A stretch of 64,000 bases of DNA from Marsupella aquatica. Its lineage: Eukaryota > Marchantiophyta. Below the pieces are notes generated by a model, which saw only the letters and a list, made by a program, of their open reading frames with translations, did no database searches and was not told the DNA's origin. Location of the stretch: positions 16,554,001 to 16,618,000 of the forward strand of contig OZ316892.1 in NCBI GenBank assembly GCA_973895155.1, in the 5' to 3' direction. This document shows positions 1 to 13,270 of this stretch, piece after piece. Each line of letters begins with the position of its first letter. Position 1 is the first letter of the stretch. Made by a program: the position numbers and the translations under genes.

Positions 1-650
1 TTGTCTCAATGGACCTGCCTTTACTATTCAAGGCAATTGCAGATTGTCACGAGTTGTTGAACCCAACGGTGCCACTTGAGGATCTTCAGATGTGCAATGT
101 TTATAGTTTCACAGAAAGTGTGAACAAGAAAAAATGGTTTCATGTGTACACCCATTTGACTTGGGTGTGTGGGTTTGTGAGAGAACCTGACTACGTCCAA
201 TTGTGGAAGAAGCCATCAAGGAGACTTGGCACAACTAGGGGGACCAGTTTGTAGGCTTTCATGAAAACTGTAAGATACTATTTGTAACTTGTGCTTATAT
301 GCTCATTCAAATTTGATGATCCCCATGCAGGCTGGCATAGGGTTCCCTAACTCACACCAGGTAATGTCTCACAACCATCTCTAGATATACAGAGAAAAAA
401 AGACACTAGGGGTTTAGGGATGTGCAGCAGACCCTTGCTCATATGGTACTCGTAAACTTGCATGGGATTTGAGTAACTGTGTATTTGTCTATTTGTCTAA
501 TGTGGACTGAATGCGAAAAAAAATTTGACTTCATACAAAATGTTGAAATACCATGCAAGTTCAAAGGTTTGGATAGAGATCATATGCAAGCTATATCTTT
601 TTTGTAAACCATACACGTGAAATTCCTGTTGGAGGACATAACCAGTCCGG
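1..650. other. No recognisable gene; upstream flank of eL42
   Basis: An open frame at 9-254 (+) encodes about 80 residues with no domain I recognise, and it has no splice context that joins it to anything. The rest is ordinary moderately AT-rich DNA. It probably holds the 3' end of an upstream gene or plain intergenic sequence, followed by the distal promoter of the ribosomal protein gene. Confidence 0.4.
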
Positions 651-660
651 TTTAGGGTTA
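651..660 (+). promoter_or_regulatory. Telo-box-like motif upstream of eL42
   Basis: The sequence TTTAGGGTTA contains AACCCTAA on the other strand, which matches the core of the plant telo-box (AAACCCTAA). This element is common in promoters of plant ribosomal-protein and translation genes. It lies about 260 bases upstream of the eL42 start codon and just before a pyrimidine-rich probable leader. A single short motif can occur by chance, so position and gene class are the main support. Confidence 0.4.
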
Positions 661-915
661 CGGCTTACGGACAGACGCTCGCTTACCCTTCATCATCCGG
701 TCTTCCTACCCTGCTGCGGACACAGTCCCCTTGGACGGATACGATCTTTTTCTGGGGAAGCTTTCGATTTGCTCGGCAATCAGACGGAGGCATACCCTAG
801 TTCTCTTTGTCTTTCCTTTTCCTCTCTCGCTCGTGGACCTCCTGTTGCGGAGCGGCGCATCGAAGGACGAAGAACCAACCTGTTCCTTTGCGGCACTCAC
901 AAGCAGCTCGCCGAG

Positions 916-2151
<1,236 letters not shown>

Positions 2152-5100
2152 TGTCACTTAGAACCGATGCTGTAGGAGTTATCGTGGTAGTAATCTAGCG
2201 GGGAAGTTTTCCCATTCCTTTCTAAAGATGGAGATGCGCTGGCTGACCGGCTGGCAGGTCTTGTTGAACATTAGGCGGGATGTGTTCATTCGGCTATTGC
2301 TGTTCATTTGCCCATGTGTCTGCCGCCCCCTAACGATGCCGGTGGTCACTAGTGTAGCTGAGTGTTGGCTTGCTTACGAACAATTTTTTTTGCGAAAATG
2401 ATCGAGCTTTGTATGGCAAAGAAACTAGTAATTCCGTGCATGGTAAACAATGCTGGCGTATCTTATCTTTGGGCTAAACAAGGGTGAAGACACTGTGCAG
2501 CAGCTTGTGCTTTAGAAGCAAATCAAAATCAATAGATTCGAAAATTATCTTGTGTTGAAATGAGTCACAAAGGATGAGATTTTGATTGAGGTTCGAAACA
2601 GCAGGAGATCCAGGTATAAAGGTTTGTGAGTGTAAGTGTTGGGAGAGAGAAAGTTAGCAAAACTGGGATCGCGTCTGAATTTTAAGGGAGTAGCTCAATT
2701 GAGGAAGTCGAACGGACACGTCGAATCCTCCTTGATGTCGATCTTGTAACGTGGTTTTGTTTTCATAGTCAATTTTCTGGGTGAAGGCAACACGGTATGA
2801 AAAATACTGGAGAATATGCTAGTCGCTGGCTGCCTGAGGTCCGCTGAGTACCGTAGAAAGCTACTGGTGACGAGCCAAGAAGCTGTTTAGGGTGTAGGGT
2901 GCAGGGTGAGCATTGTAACATGAAAAGAACACCGAGCAGAATATAGCTCAACAAAGCCTTCTTGTTTCGAACAGCATGTGTGGGTATCCCGCTGACATTT
3001 TGGGTTTTAAACTGATGGGCACATAGCCATTAATTTGGAATGCCCTGCCATACAAAGAGGCAATCAGATTGAACCGCGATTTTCGTATGTGAGGGTTTAG
3101 GTCCTAAATTTTTATAATGGAAATTCTACCTCCTTGCCTCTTTGATTTACCCCTTACTCCATGTCTTAGTAGAGCCAACTAATTAGAGTGGCTCATGACT
3201 TATCAGGAGCACTGAGTCACAGGTAGGATCTTACTATTGTCAACTATGTCCGAGTGTTTACTTCAGTCATTATGTGTCAGAATCAACGTCCAGATCTAGC
3301 TGTACGTAGATATGGTGGTCATAACGCGACCCTGAAAACGTTTTGCTGAACCAAGGCTTAGCAATTCTCAGCTCTCAACCCTGGCCTGGCACAGCCAATG
3401 TCGATGAATGATGTGAGGAGTCTCGCTCAATCCCAAGCCTTATCAGTACTTCTCAGCTCTCAACCCTCGTCCCGTCCAATCCATATCAACGACTTTGACC
3501 ACACCTGTCCACACAAAAGCCCTGTCCAGCCCATGGCAGCGATTGATGTTAGTCAATCTGGGCCTGGTTAAGAGCAACTTGCATGTGGGTGGCAATTTTT
3601 TTCAATCCCTCAACAGCAGAAATTTGGAGAGTGAGTAAGATTCTTTACCTTAGTGAGTCCAGGGCAACCAACCCATACAAGTTTGGAAGAAGTTCCATGC
3701 AATAGGAAAAAACATCCAAAATCCAAGTTGCATCGTGGAGTCCTTATCTGGACACTGTTTTCTGCTTTGTCAGTTCCCCCCTGTGCTTCTTCAAGCTCAC
3801 TGAAGCCCTATCACTCCTGCTTCCCAGGATAGAGACACCTGCGGCTGGCACCCTAAGGCGCTTCTGGACTGAGCTTAATTCTGGATTGTGCTTAACTCTA
3901 CCCAAAAGTGTCGAGCCACACCAGTAGTGCCCAACCTTGGCACTTGGTCAACTACCCAAGAAAAAAACAGACTAAGAGCAGTTTCCCATGTTGTGCTCCT
4001 CTAACACGAGTGTATCAGGCTTCCATGGTACCACTTGTTACCAGTAGTGTAGCACCTCTACAATGTTTTAGAAACAATAATTGCAGATGTGTCATAGCAG
4101 ACTTTTGTTGTCCCAGCGGCACCCAAGATTGTCTTATCACAAAAATGACTTTTCATCCTTGCACTCGATCACAGGTAGCATCACGACCAGCTCAAACTGG
4201 ACTTACAGAGGCAATAAAAAATTGCAGTGGAAGGTGGGGAAACGAAATAGTGACAAATCAGGGTGTCTTTGCTAGACTGAGTGTACTTGTGACATTTTTC
4301 ACCACAGCAAATTGGAGGAACACTTATTGTGTTAGAGTAGACTCCTGACCAAAAATCTTTTGAAATGAACTTCACTCCATGCAATCCATTGAATGACACA
4401 GCCAACTTTTACAAATGGTTGGATCATAGTCTGGAGGTGGCCTAAAATTTAATTGGACCCGCTCCTTGCTATTAAGGAATGGTACACACTACCAGAATGG
4501 ATTGTGACTTCATGTAAATCCTACTGCAGCCATTTCTACTCAGTTTCCACTCATGATATAATCCAGATTTAATCTAAGAAGGAATCGAAAGAAGACAATG
4601 CTCCACTTCTTGTAAAGCCACTCTTAAAGCACACTCAGTTAAAGCCATGAAGCCCCATGCAGGAGAAGAATGCCCAGTCCCGAGTTGGATCACGGCATTA
4701 AAACACCTCTCCTCTAAAAAGTAGTTAATATAAAAATTCTCTTAGACGTTTTAGTGTACTACTAACACTGTGTTGGACGGCCATAGTTGGTAATAGTGGC
4801 CCCCTCAAAACTCCAGCTCAAGCCCCTCTGTTTTCCAGCTACCAGGGCATCAGCCCTCGCAAAAGAGCCCAACCTTTGCTTCTCTAGGGACAACGACTAT
4901 AGGCCGGGGCCTGTTGCCAAATGCTTGTTTGTGGCAAGTCGTATGTGAATTGAAACCGCTTAGCTGCCCTATCCGGCGTCACAAGAGGCGCGGTCTTGCT
5001 CGTACATCTGCTCTACACTACTGATCTGAGCTTGCTACAGTCCTGCTCTCCGGTCCGACTTGGCTGTCTGGCTGTCGGGGTGCTTGCAGGCTCTCGATGC

Positions 5101-5532
5101 ATACGGTACGATGCGTTTCTTCTCCCCACGATCGAACAACGGAGTCGAGGGGTCGAGGGACGCAGTGACGAAGAGAGGAGGAGCAGAGACCTTGCCTTAC
5201 CTGGCTTTGCCTTTCAATGTTCGTCTTGTTGCTTGGCGAATGACTCTGCTGCTCGTCCGAAGGGGAAGCACATCTCTTCTGTTCTGATCGATGCAAGGGT
5301 CATCGTGTGGAATGGAGTCAACGATTGCCACCGGGTCTTGAGAGCCGACGTAAGGAGCAGAACAGCATACCAGATTGAGAGAGAGCGCTTATCCATCTAT
5401 CTATATTGTCAGGGAATGGGGTGCAGTCTACGTTGAGCGAGGAGTTCGATACGAACGCCGGATTGTGAGTGTGGAATGCGGTGAAGCGGACGAGCCGAAG
5501 CAGGGCGGGGTCGCGAGGGTGGAAAGAGAGAG
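2152..5532. other. Intergenic, no gene recognised; IDH leader at right end
   Basis: I read both strands and found no exon chain with conserved content. Short open frames at 3908-4348 and 4996-5436 look like chance frames. From about 5100 the DNA becomes GC-richer and probably holds the promoter and 5' UTR of the isocitrate dehydrogenase gene. Confidence 0.4.
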
Positions 5533-8500
5533 ATGGCGGCGGCCCAATCGGCGAGGAAATTGGCCAGGCTAGCGGAGCCTTTGAAGGCCGCATGGGGCAT
5601 CCGGCATGGGGGATCACTTTCGAGAATGCCATCTCTCTTCAACAATACTTCTCCTTCATTAGGGGATGATTATCAGGGTAGTCGTGGCCGATCGCCGATG
5701 AATTTCTCACAGCAAGGGAGATCATATTCAGGCGAAAGTCCCCTTACTGTCACCTTATTTCCCGGCGATGGTATTGGACCAGAGATAGCTGTTTCTGTAA
5801 AAGAGGTAGGCAGAGTGTGTTGAAATTTGTTCTACTTGTGGACGTAGCAGCTCATGACGGGTTGTTGCCGAGGCATGGATATGTCGTCGATGGTACGGAC
5901 GCGTTCATCCGGATCTTCTGGTGAATTGTTCGTCGCAAAGTTTTCCGCAAAGATTTGCGCGAATGCTCTGAAGGAAAAGGTATCTGAAATCAAGACTTGA
6001 CAAACAGCAGAAATAAATTCTGAGTTTTTGATGGATGCAGGTGTTCAAAGCTGCTAGCGTGCCCATAGAGTGGGAAGAGCATTATATTGGTACGGAGGTG
6101 GACGAACGCACCGGAAGTTTTCTCACGTGGGATAGTATGGAATCAGTGCGGAGAAATGGCATAGGGTTGAAGGGACCGATGACCACCCCGATTGGAAAGG
6201 GGTTCAAGTCCCTGAATTTGACTTTGCGTAAGGAGTTGGGGTTGTATGCCAATGTTAGACCGTGTCTCAGCATTCCTGGTTATAAGACCCGTTATGATAA
6301 TGTCGACCTCATTACGATTCGGGAGAACACTGAGGGCGAATACAGTGGGTTGGAACATCAGGTAACTCCACCTTCTAACGTGCCTCCTCGTTCCATTGTC
6401 GTATCTCTCGCATGGCCAGCGCGTCTTGCTGCTCGAATTTCCATCTTGTAATTTTGGGCGTGCAAACGCAGTAACAGACAAAAAGGACGTACCATAACAA
6501 ATGGTTAGATCATAACAACAATGTTCTTACAGCCGTGAAAGAATACAATATGCTCCTGTAGAATAACACTATTGCCTCAAGACAAATATATATGCCTTCA
6601 GTTCGTTTTTTGAAAATTATTGGTCTGTAAAGATGATTGTGTAAGTCCATGCTCCAAGCGTCTCATGCATCCGGAAGTACTGTGCCATTGGAATCTTTAT
6701 GCGTGCAATCCGTACCACGTGGTGAATATTTAGTCAACACATTACTTAGTTGTTAGCTATCTATCTTTGATTGCCAGGTAGTGAAGGGCGTAGTGGAGAG
6801 CCTGAAGATCATTACTCGTCAGGCCAGCGTGCGAGTGGCCGAGTATGCCTTTCAGTATGCTAAAGCCCATGGGAGAAAGCGCGTCTCTGCCATACATAAA
6901 GCTAACATCATGAAAAAGACAGATGGGCTCTTCTTGCAGGCAAGTGAACATCCGTCTTGCATGCATTAAGCGGAAAAGTATGTCCCATGACGCAGTAAAT
7001 TGAAAATGAGTAGGAAGAACTTCGGCCAGCTGTGGCCATAAGGTGGTTGTCTTTGTTGTTAGGACTCTGTGGCTCGATTCATTGAATTATTGCAAGATAC
7101 TTGTTTACAAATCTGCTGCGTGTCAATTTCCGCCAAATGAGACCTTTGTTTAGAATATGCTGGAGCTGGCTGCGAACTAGTTGCTCACGGTGGATGGTGT
7201 TGTGGATCCTGTTATGCATCTGGGGACTGCCAGTGTTGTCGTGAAGTTGCGGAGAAGTACCCCGATATAACCTACGAAGAAGTAATCATAGACAACTGCT
7301 GCATGATGGTAATGTATAGTAAACCTGTGCCTTCTATTGGTTTCTAGGACTTCCCTGTTGATGCAATAGTAGGTTAGGAATGCACAAGTTTTCGTCCTCG
7401 TGATTAGTTCTGTTGTGCATGGGTGCCACTTTTCCTCCTCTGCTACATGTTTGCTCATAGGGCTACAATTCGGGTAGCCCAGTTTCCAAATAGGTTGCCA
7501 AGCCACGAATTGGATTAGATTGCTTGGTCTCAATCTAGAACGAGGGGCAGATATAATTTGTCATGCATACCTTCAAGGAGAAAGCTTTTTCAGGAATTAA
7601 ATAGGTGGGCAGGTTTGGAAGGCACAGCCAGTGGCGGTGATACCATTTTGTTTACCGTCTGTATTTCTGTTCCACAGGATATTTGTCGTAGCCATGAGAT
7701 GGCGTTGATGGAAAGGAATGTAGTTGTGTTTGATGGAGGTGACTTATGTCGAACTATATGTCTTGCTAGTTCACATTTGGAATTAGGGAGGATTCATCTT
7801 TGAAACAGCGATAGACTGACCTGGAAACTGATGTAAGTTGCAACGCTCAGAACTTTTACAAGTTTTGACTTGAAGTTGGTGGCTGCTCGATGTTGTGCAG
7901 CTGGTAAAAAATCCATCCTTGTTTGATGTGCTTTGTATGCCCAACTTGTACGGTGACATTGTCAGTGATCTTTGCGCTGGTTTGATTGGTGGCCTTGGCC
8001 TCACACCCAGGTAAGTGTCCAGCGGAGTGAGGCATGGGGTTTTGTGGCTTGAAGTCAAAAACCTTGTTGGTTCTTTCAGATTCCTGTGCTATATTGTCAC
8101 CTTATTTTGCTTCATGTTGTGTAAAACCTTTCTAGCTGTAGATTCCCCTCAAGTGATTCTTATCTGTCGATTCCTCGTGGACAGTTCTGACTGTTTCTAG
8201 TCTGATAGATTGACTTGGCATGTTTGTCAGTGGCAACATTGGAGATAATGGGCTGGCTTTGATGGAGGCAGTGCATGGGACAGCACCTGATATTGCAGGA
8301 AAGGTTAGATCCAATGCACATTAGAAAAGTCCCTTCTAAGGATATGGAATGACATTTATCTCCTTGCTAAGTTGAATGCATCTATTTGTTATTGGAGGCA
8401 GTATGCATTCAAATCCGGTAGCTTGAGAGGATGTTTTAGGAACCAATTGAAAACTATTGTGATAAAGCTGGTTAATTTCCTTAGGTGAGAATCTTCTAAA

Positions 8501-8721
8501 GGCAGATACTTCTTGGTTATTTGCAGAATATAGCAAATCCAACAGCTCTTCTTCTGAGTTCGGTGATGATGCTCCAGCATTTAGGTATGAATGACAAAGC
8601 AGAGATGATTCATTCCTCAATCCTGAAAACCATTGAACAAGGAAAATACTTAACAGGGGATCTTGGTGGTAAGGCTGGAACGACAGATTACACAAAGGCT
8701 CTGATTGACAACCTCGGTTGA
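5533..8721 (+). CDS. IDH: Isocitrate dehydrogenase [NAD], catalytic subunit, mitochondrial
   Basis: Oxidatively decarboxylates isocitrate to 2-oxoglutarate in the mitochondrial TCA cycle. In plants it works as a hetero-oligomer with regulatory subunits. Seven exons: 5533-5805, 6041-6361, 6778-6939, 7234-7308, 7901-8010, 8231-8303 and 8527-8721, all phase-consistent, giving about 402 residues. The N-terminal ~65 residues are rich in Arg, Ser and Ala with few acidic residues, as in a mitochondrial presequence. The mature part begins at [12 protein letters not shown]. Catalytic-type features are present: Arg residues in LGLYANVRP, Tyr in ENTEGEYSG, Lys in [13 protein letters not shown], and metal-binding Asp in IDNCCMM and NLYGDIVSD. 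These match the catalytic (plant IDH5/6, animal IDH3A) rather than regulatory type. Intron 3 has a GC donor (CAG|GCAAGT). A second in-frame Met is possible, but 5533 gives the better presequence. Confidence 0.95.
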
Positions 8722-10584
8722 ACTCCCTCGTACTCCAGTTGACGAAGACTGTACATTGTAGTTTCTAAGGTCCCGTTGACTGATTGACTACCACACCAGC
8801 CCACCTGAGCAAATGTGAAAGTGCTTGCTTTAAGCTATAGTACCGAGAAGTAGCTCTGGGACCACACATCTTTTCCAGACATGTGTCATTCCTGACAACC
8901 ATTCTGCTTCAGAGCTACGTAGGCTTGGTGAGTCTTCAATTCGTGATTAAGATAATGTGTTCTTTACTACTTTCTGAAGTAAATAATGTCAGCACAGCTT
9001 GTGTGATCACCCCGTCAAATCATATATTTCTTTACTTATCGAATGTGGAAACATGTTGCGGACTGAAGTACATTTTCAAGCTTTTAAGGGGAGAGATCAA
9101 TTTCCTCTGGTAAGATTGGAGAGGCTTTGGTCAAGAAACTTTCTGCCAAATGGGACACGTGACAAGTTTTCTACCTGGAGAGTGAACCAGCTTTTCTGCT
9201 CTGTCGCGGGCCTGTACCCAAAACGTTGTGAGAGATTTCTTTGAACAATTGGTTGGGAAATGGTGTTCGACCCATATTTTACGAGTCATAGTGTGCGGGA
9301 ACCCCAAGAAAAGGTCATCCTGTTTGTAGAATTAACAGCGGTAAAACCGGTTGCATGTGTTTTTCTTATACTCTCCGTAGTAAATGCAACGGTGCTTGTT
9401 ACATCTACTTGTTGAAGGACTTATTTCGGTCTTGGTAGCACATGTTGCACACATCAAGTAGGAGCTGGCCGAGAGAAATGTGTTTTTCCTGAATATGAAT
9501 TCTTTTCCCACTATAGCCCGGCTCTTACAGACTGGCATATCGGATTGTGACAGTTTCCATTTCGTTCAAAATCATATCAAAGTTCCCCACAGAAACTACG
9601 CTTCAACTGGAAGTATTGAGACAATTCCAACCTCCTGGGCTCTGAGCCTGTTCACTGCAATATACCTTCACATTGCAATATACCTTCACATTCCAACGGC
9701 TTCTTATACGGAAGATTTCGTTAACGTGTGTACATCACTGCAATGTGTTTTTTAATTACTTTCTTGATTATTTCCTATAGATTTAGGATTCTTCTCGGAT
9801 TTATCATGAAGCTCACTTCATGAAAGGAGAGGGCTAGTGGTAATAATTTCACAGTAAAAAAATTTGCAAATTTGCAATTTTGTCAGTAGACACATCTAAG
9901 ATAGTCTTCCTGCTCTAGTTATTAATGGATCATGCAGCCCTGTACCCCCAGTTTTCCATGTTCATCTTATCCATACTCCATACGATGCAAGTGGAATGAT
10001 TCACTGTTGGTTTATAGAGCCAAGATAGCTGTACCAATTACCTTCACCAATCCAGTTTGACCAAATTGACAACGTTTCATGGGGTATTAGCGGTGATGTT
10101 GTGGAAGGAGTACCCCTACAATAATTATTTTAAGATCCAGCATAGTCAGAACAACCTTCCCGAAGGCCTGCCTGCATGCAGCGTTGATGAGTAAGAGTTG
10201 AGCTTTGTCCGTTGCTTGGTGCTACAACAGTGATCATCAGTAAATTCACTGATAAAAAATAAAGGAATCCACCAGAAAACCCCTCCAAAGTGTTTCATTA
10301 ATGAAAGAGGTCAAAGCTGTCCACATGAAGGCGAAATATTGTCCAGTCCCTTCCATGAACTCATGTTCCGAGTTTCTGTAGATGTATGATTCGATGGACA
10401 TTTTTCAGAAAGCTTTCCCTTCAAAGAAATATCAGTAACTGCTAACTGATAATAATACACTCGTGGATATGCCAAATACAGGACAAAATGTAGACGATTA
10501 GCAACCCAGAACTAAAATTCTCCATTTCTAAAGTTGGATAAATCCGCGGCACTACTCCAATGAATAATAGACGCAAGAACGACT
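8722..10584. other. Intergenic between convergent IDH and RRP40
   Basis: This region holds the 3' UTRs and spacer between two tail-to-tail genes. It is AT-rich with short chance open frames only, for example 9480-9755 (+). The short direct repeat CAATATACCTTCACATT occurs twice near 9658-9692. No RNA gene or conserved exon was seen. Confidence 0.4.
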
Positions 10585-13019
10585 TCAATATTTCATGCCT
10601 TCAATAACCCTCTGGACCAGAATGTGTTGTTGAGCTGGACTAAGAAACTCAACATTCGAAATGGCGTTGCTGACAGCAACGATGGTAGCTGGTGACTCAG
10701 CATTCACCTACAACGATCAACCCATAGAAAAATACATTTCAGTTGGCTGGAATAGGAGTTCCTGACAAATATGGCCAGATAGTACAGTAAAGAGTAACGA
10801 TAAGGCCTGCAGACCTTTGAACCATGATTCCATGACAGACAAATACTCGTATGTCATGGAGTAGACGTACCAACCGTAAGCATGAACTATTTCATCCAGA
10901 TGATTTATGATTTCACAAGAATACTGTAGAAATGGTGCTACAAACTGAACATACAGTTCAAAACAGAAGAATAGCAAAATGAAGTCTTGTCAGACAGAAT
11001 ATTTTTTTCCGTGTAAAAACGATGTATCACCTTCAAATATTGGCACGATTGTGCATTAAACGTTTGTTCTTAGAACAGGTGCCATGAAAGTGGAGTTTCA
11101 GTAGAACAAACGAGTTCAAGTTCAAAAATTATTTTCGATGAAAGTACTGAACGTACCCAAACCCGTCCATTCAAACCTACTGCAATCTCGTAAGAAAGGC
11201 TCTTCGCAAGTGATTCCAAGACTGGGCAAGTTGGCTTGCTAAGCAAACTGTTAAGACAAATCGCTACCAATTGTAAATGATCATTCGAATGACAAATAAA
11301 CGATCCCTGAAAGAACTCCCTAAAAAATCTAAACAGGATCTGCCACCAATTTCAGTAAAACCATTCCTCTTCCATTTAGTTCAATTACATTTCTTCACTA
11401 CAAAAGTGTATGAAGAGACTTACGCTCTGGCTAGACCTGTTGAACATTCGAATAGATACCCCCCCTTAAGAGGTCCAAATCCTGCCGATTTGCCGGAGAC
11501 TGCAGAGCATGATACAGAGCATAATACAGATGAGAAGGTTTATTGCAAAGGCGGACACAACAAACCACGCTGAGGCATCCATCTGGATCAGCACGCAGGG
11601 GTTTACATATCCTACCCGAAGATTGACACCGCACTTACCATCCATACAGGACAACTCAGGATTGATGTCACGATGTGACTTGACAACTCGAGCATAAACT
11701 AATGCTCCGACCTGGAGAAACCCATAATTCACATCATTGATCAGAAAGATTACCACTTCAGCTTGGAAAACTTTACATGATGGACATCCAAATATTCAAA
11801 ATGGTCAGGGGACAACGGTCAGACTGAGTAGCTAGAAAATAGTGACTTTCACTCCGCTACAGCTTCCTGTAGTAAGCTGTTTACAGGAAGCTCTGTGGTA
11901 AGCTGTAAATCGTCCTCGAGGCAATCCAGAAGAGAATTTGGCAGTGTGAGCAGCTTAGGGTTCTAAGACACTGCGTTAGTAGAGCGATACTAACAGAGGC
12001 AAGGCCCCCAGTTGACGAAAGAAGGCGACACAAAATAACCTGCCTGAAGATTTGGTGCATTTCGTCTGGTTGCCCCCTCAAATGCTAGTCTTGGCAACAA
12101 TGCCGATGCTGGAGCTACAATATCAACTGAAAACGCCTGCCAGAAAGGAGTATTGTTAATACTTCGTCTGATGTAGAGAATTTATCTTCAGGCTCTTATA
12201 AGAACAGAAACCTACCTCCTAAAGGTCCGACAGATACTGACCTCGTGTCGGGAGTCAGCAATCACGCCAATCACCCCGTCCTCCACATTTGGTACGTACT
12301 GCAACTCCACGATAAGAAACGATTTGGAAAAGGGCACGAGAAAGGTTTCCTCATAAAATGATCAAATGAGCATTCACAAGAGCCGACGGTCATTAGACTT
12401 GACGTGCAATTGTTGATCCAATGATTTTGGTCTACTACGTGACAAGTAGAGCAGTAAGTTGAGCCGGACAACGAAGGCCAGAAGAAGGCAGAGCTCACCA
12501 ACTTTTGGGACCCTTCCACCCAGTACTTATTGGGTTTAGTATGCCGCAGTCTACCGGGTCGGGTTACAACAATGGAGTCACCGTCCTGCAGGCATACAGT
12601 CATTGACAAATAAAGGACTTCACAGCACGTAACAAATCTGTAGAGTATACGCTACTTCCCTAAATTCGGGTTCTCTCACACCTCTCCCTTCTTTCACTTC
12701 TAGAATGAATGGCGAGAACCACATGAATTCGAGATACTCTACCTGACGCAGACCTCCGCCAAGCCTCACCACGCTGCCACCCTTTGCCAAGTCCAAGACC
12801 ACATCACCCGGCGCCTGAATAGGTCACTCCAACGAAAGACACAAAGATGAGAGAAAGAAATAATGATATAGACTTTTGGAGACAGAGACGATACTTATGT
12901 CAATGGGATGAGGCTCAGTAAAGTTTCAAGCTTCAATCTTGCCAGAAAAATGAACTTAAGGCTTTGGTAGCGACTGCACATACCACAGTAGTTTCGACGA
13001 CAGGGGAGAGCGTCGCCAT
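10585..13019 (-). CDS. RRP40: Exosome complex subunit RRP40 (EXOSC3-like)
   Basis: An RNA-binding cap subunit of the eukaryotic exosome, which degrades and trims RNA in nucleus and cytosol. Nine short exons on the minus strand: 13019-12984, 12814-12743, 12585-12499, 12298-12242, 12136-12044, 11711-11639, 11499-11424, 11247-11157 and 10707-10585. Every phase agrees, giving 235 residues, close to the size of plant and animal homologues. Recognisable blocks in order: PGDVVLDL and GGGLRQ (N-terminal domain), KPNKYWVEGSQK, YVP and LAFEGATRRN (S1 domain), YARVV, PELSCMD and GFGPLKGGYLFECS, then CPVLESL and VGLNGRVW. The last carries the GxNG motif of the RRP4/RRP40 KH domain. The C-terminal block is SNAI...LSPAQQ. 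Intron 5 uses a GC donor (CAG|GCAGGT). The gene is head-to-head with PP2A-A. The call rests on many conserved blocks in the right order. Confidence 0.93.
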
Positions 13020-13061
13020 TTGTGAAATCAGGCAATTGTCAGAAGTTTGAAGCCTGATGAG

Positions 13062-13177
13062 ATATTGATCACAAGATATACATAAATCTATCTCCGATGT
13101 ATAGAGTGGGAGATAAAAACTATATTGATCACAAGATATACATAAATCTATCTCCGATGTATAGAGTGGGAGATAAA
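13062..13177. repeat. 60-bp period tandem duplication (two copies)
   Basis: A 56-base segment starting ATATTGATCACAAGATATAC occurs at 13062-13117 and again, with no difference I can see, at 13122-13177. The identity implies a recent duplication. It lies in the RRP40 promoter or leader, within 160 bases of the RRP40 start codon. Confidence 0.9.
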
Positions 13178-13238
13178 TTAAGACATCTTAAAAATGATCC
13201 TGCCTATTTGAGTTCATAAAGATACCATGCCCGCTCTG

Positions 13239-13270
13239 TTGGTGGGATCACAGATTGGTGGGATCACAGA
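13239..13270. repeat. 16-bp perfect tandem duplication
   Basis: TTGGTGGGATCACAGA is present twice back to back, within the divergent promoter region. Confidence 0.9.

Noticed and set aside
9-254. 81-codon plus ORF at the left edge
   Set aside because: No recognisable domain, no splice partner and no codon or motif evidence. It could be the last exon of a gene outside the window, but this cannot be supported.
13062-13177. Direct repeat as a possible CRISPR-like array
   Set aside because: Only two units, almost no spacer, eukaryotic context. It is a simple tandem duplication.
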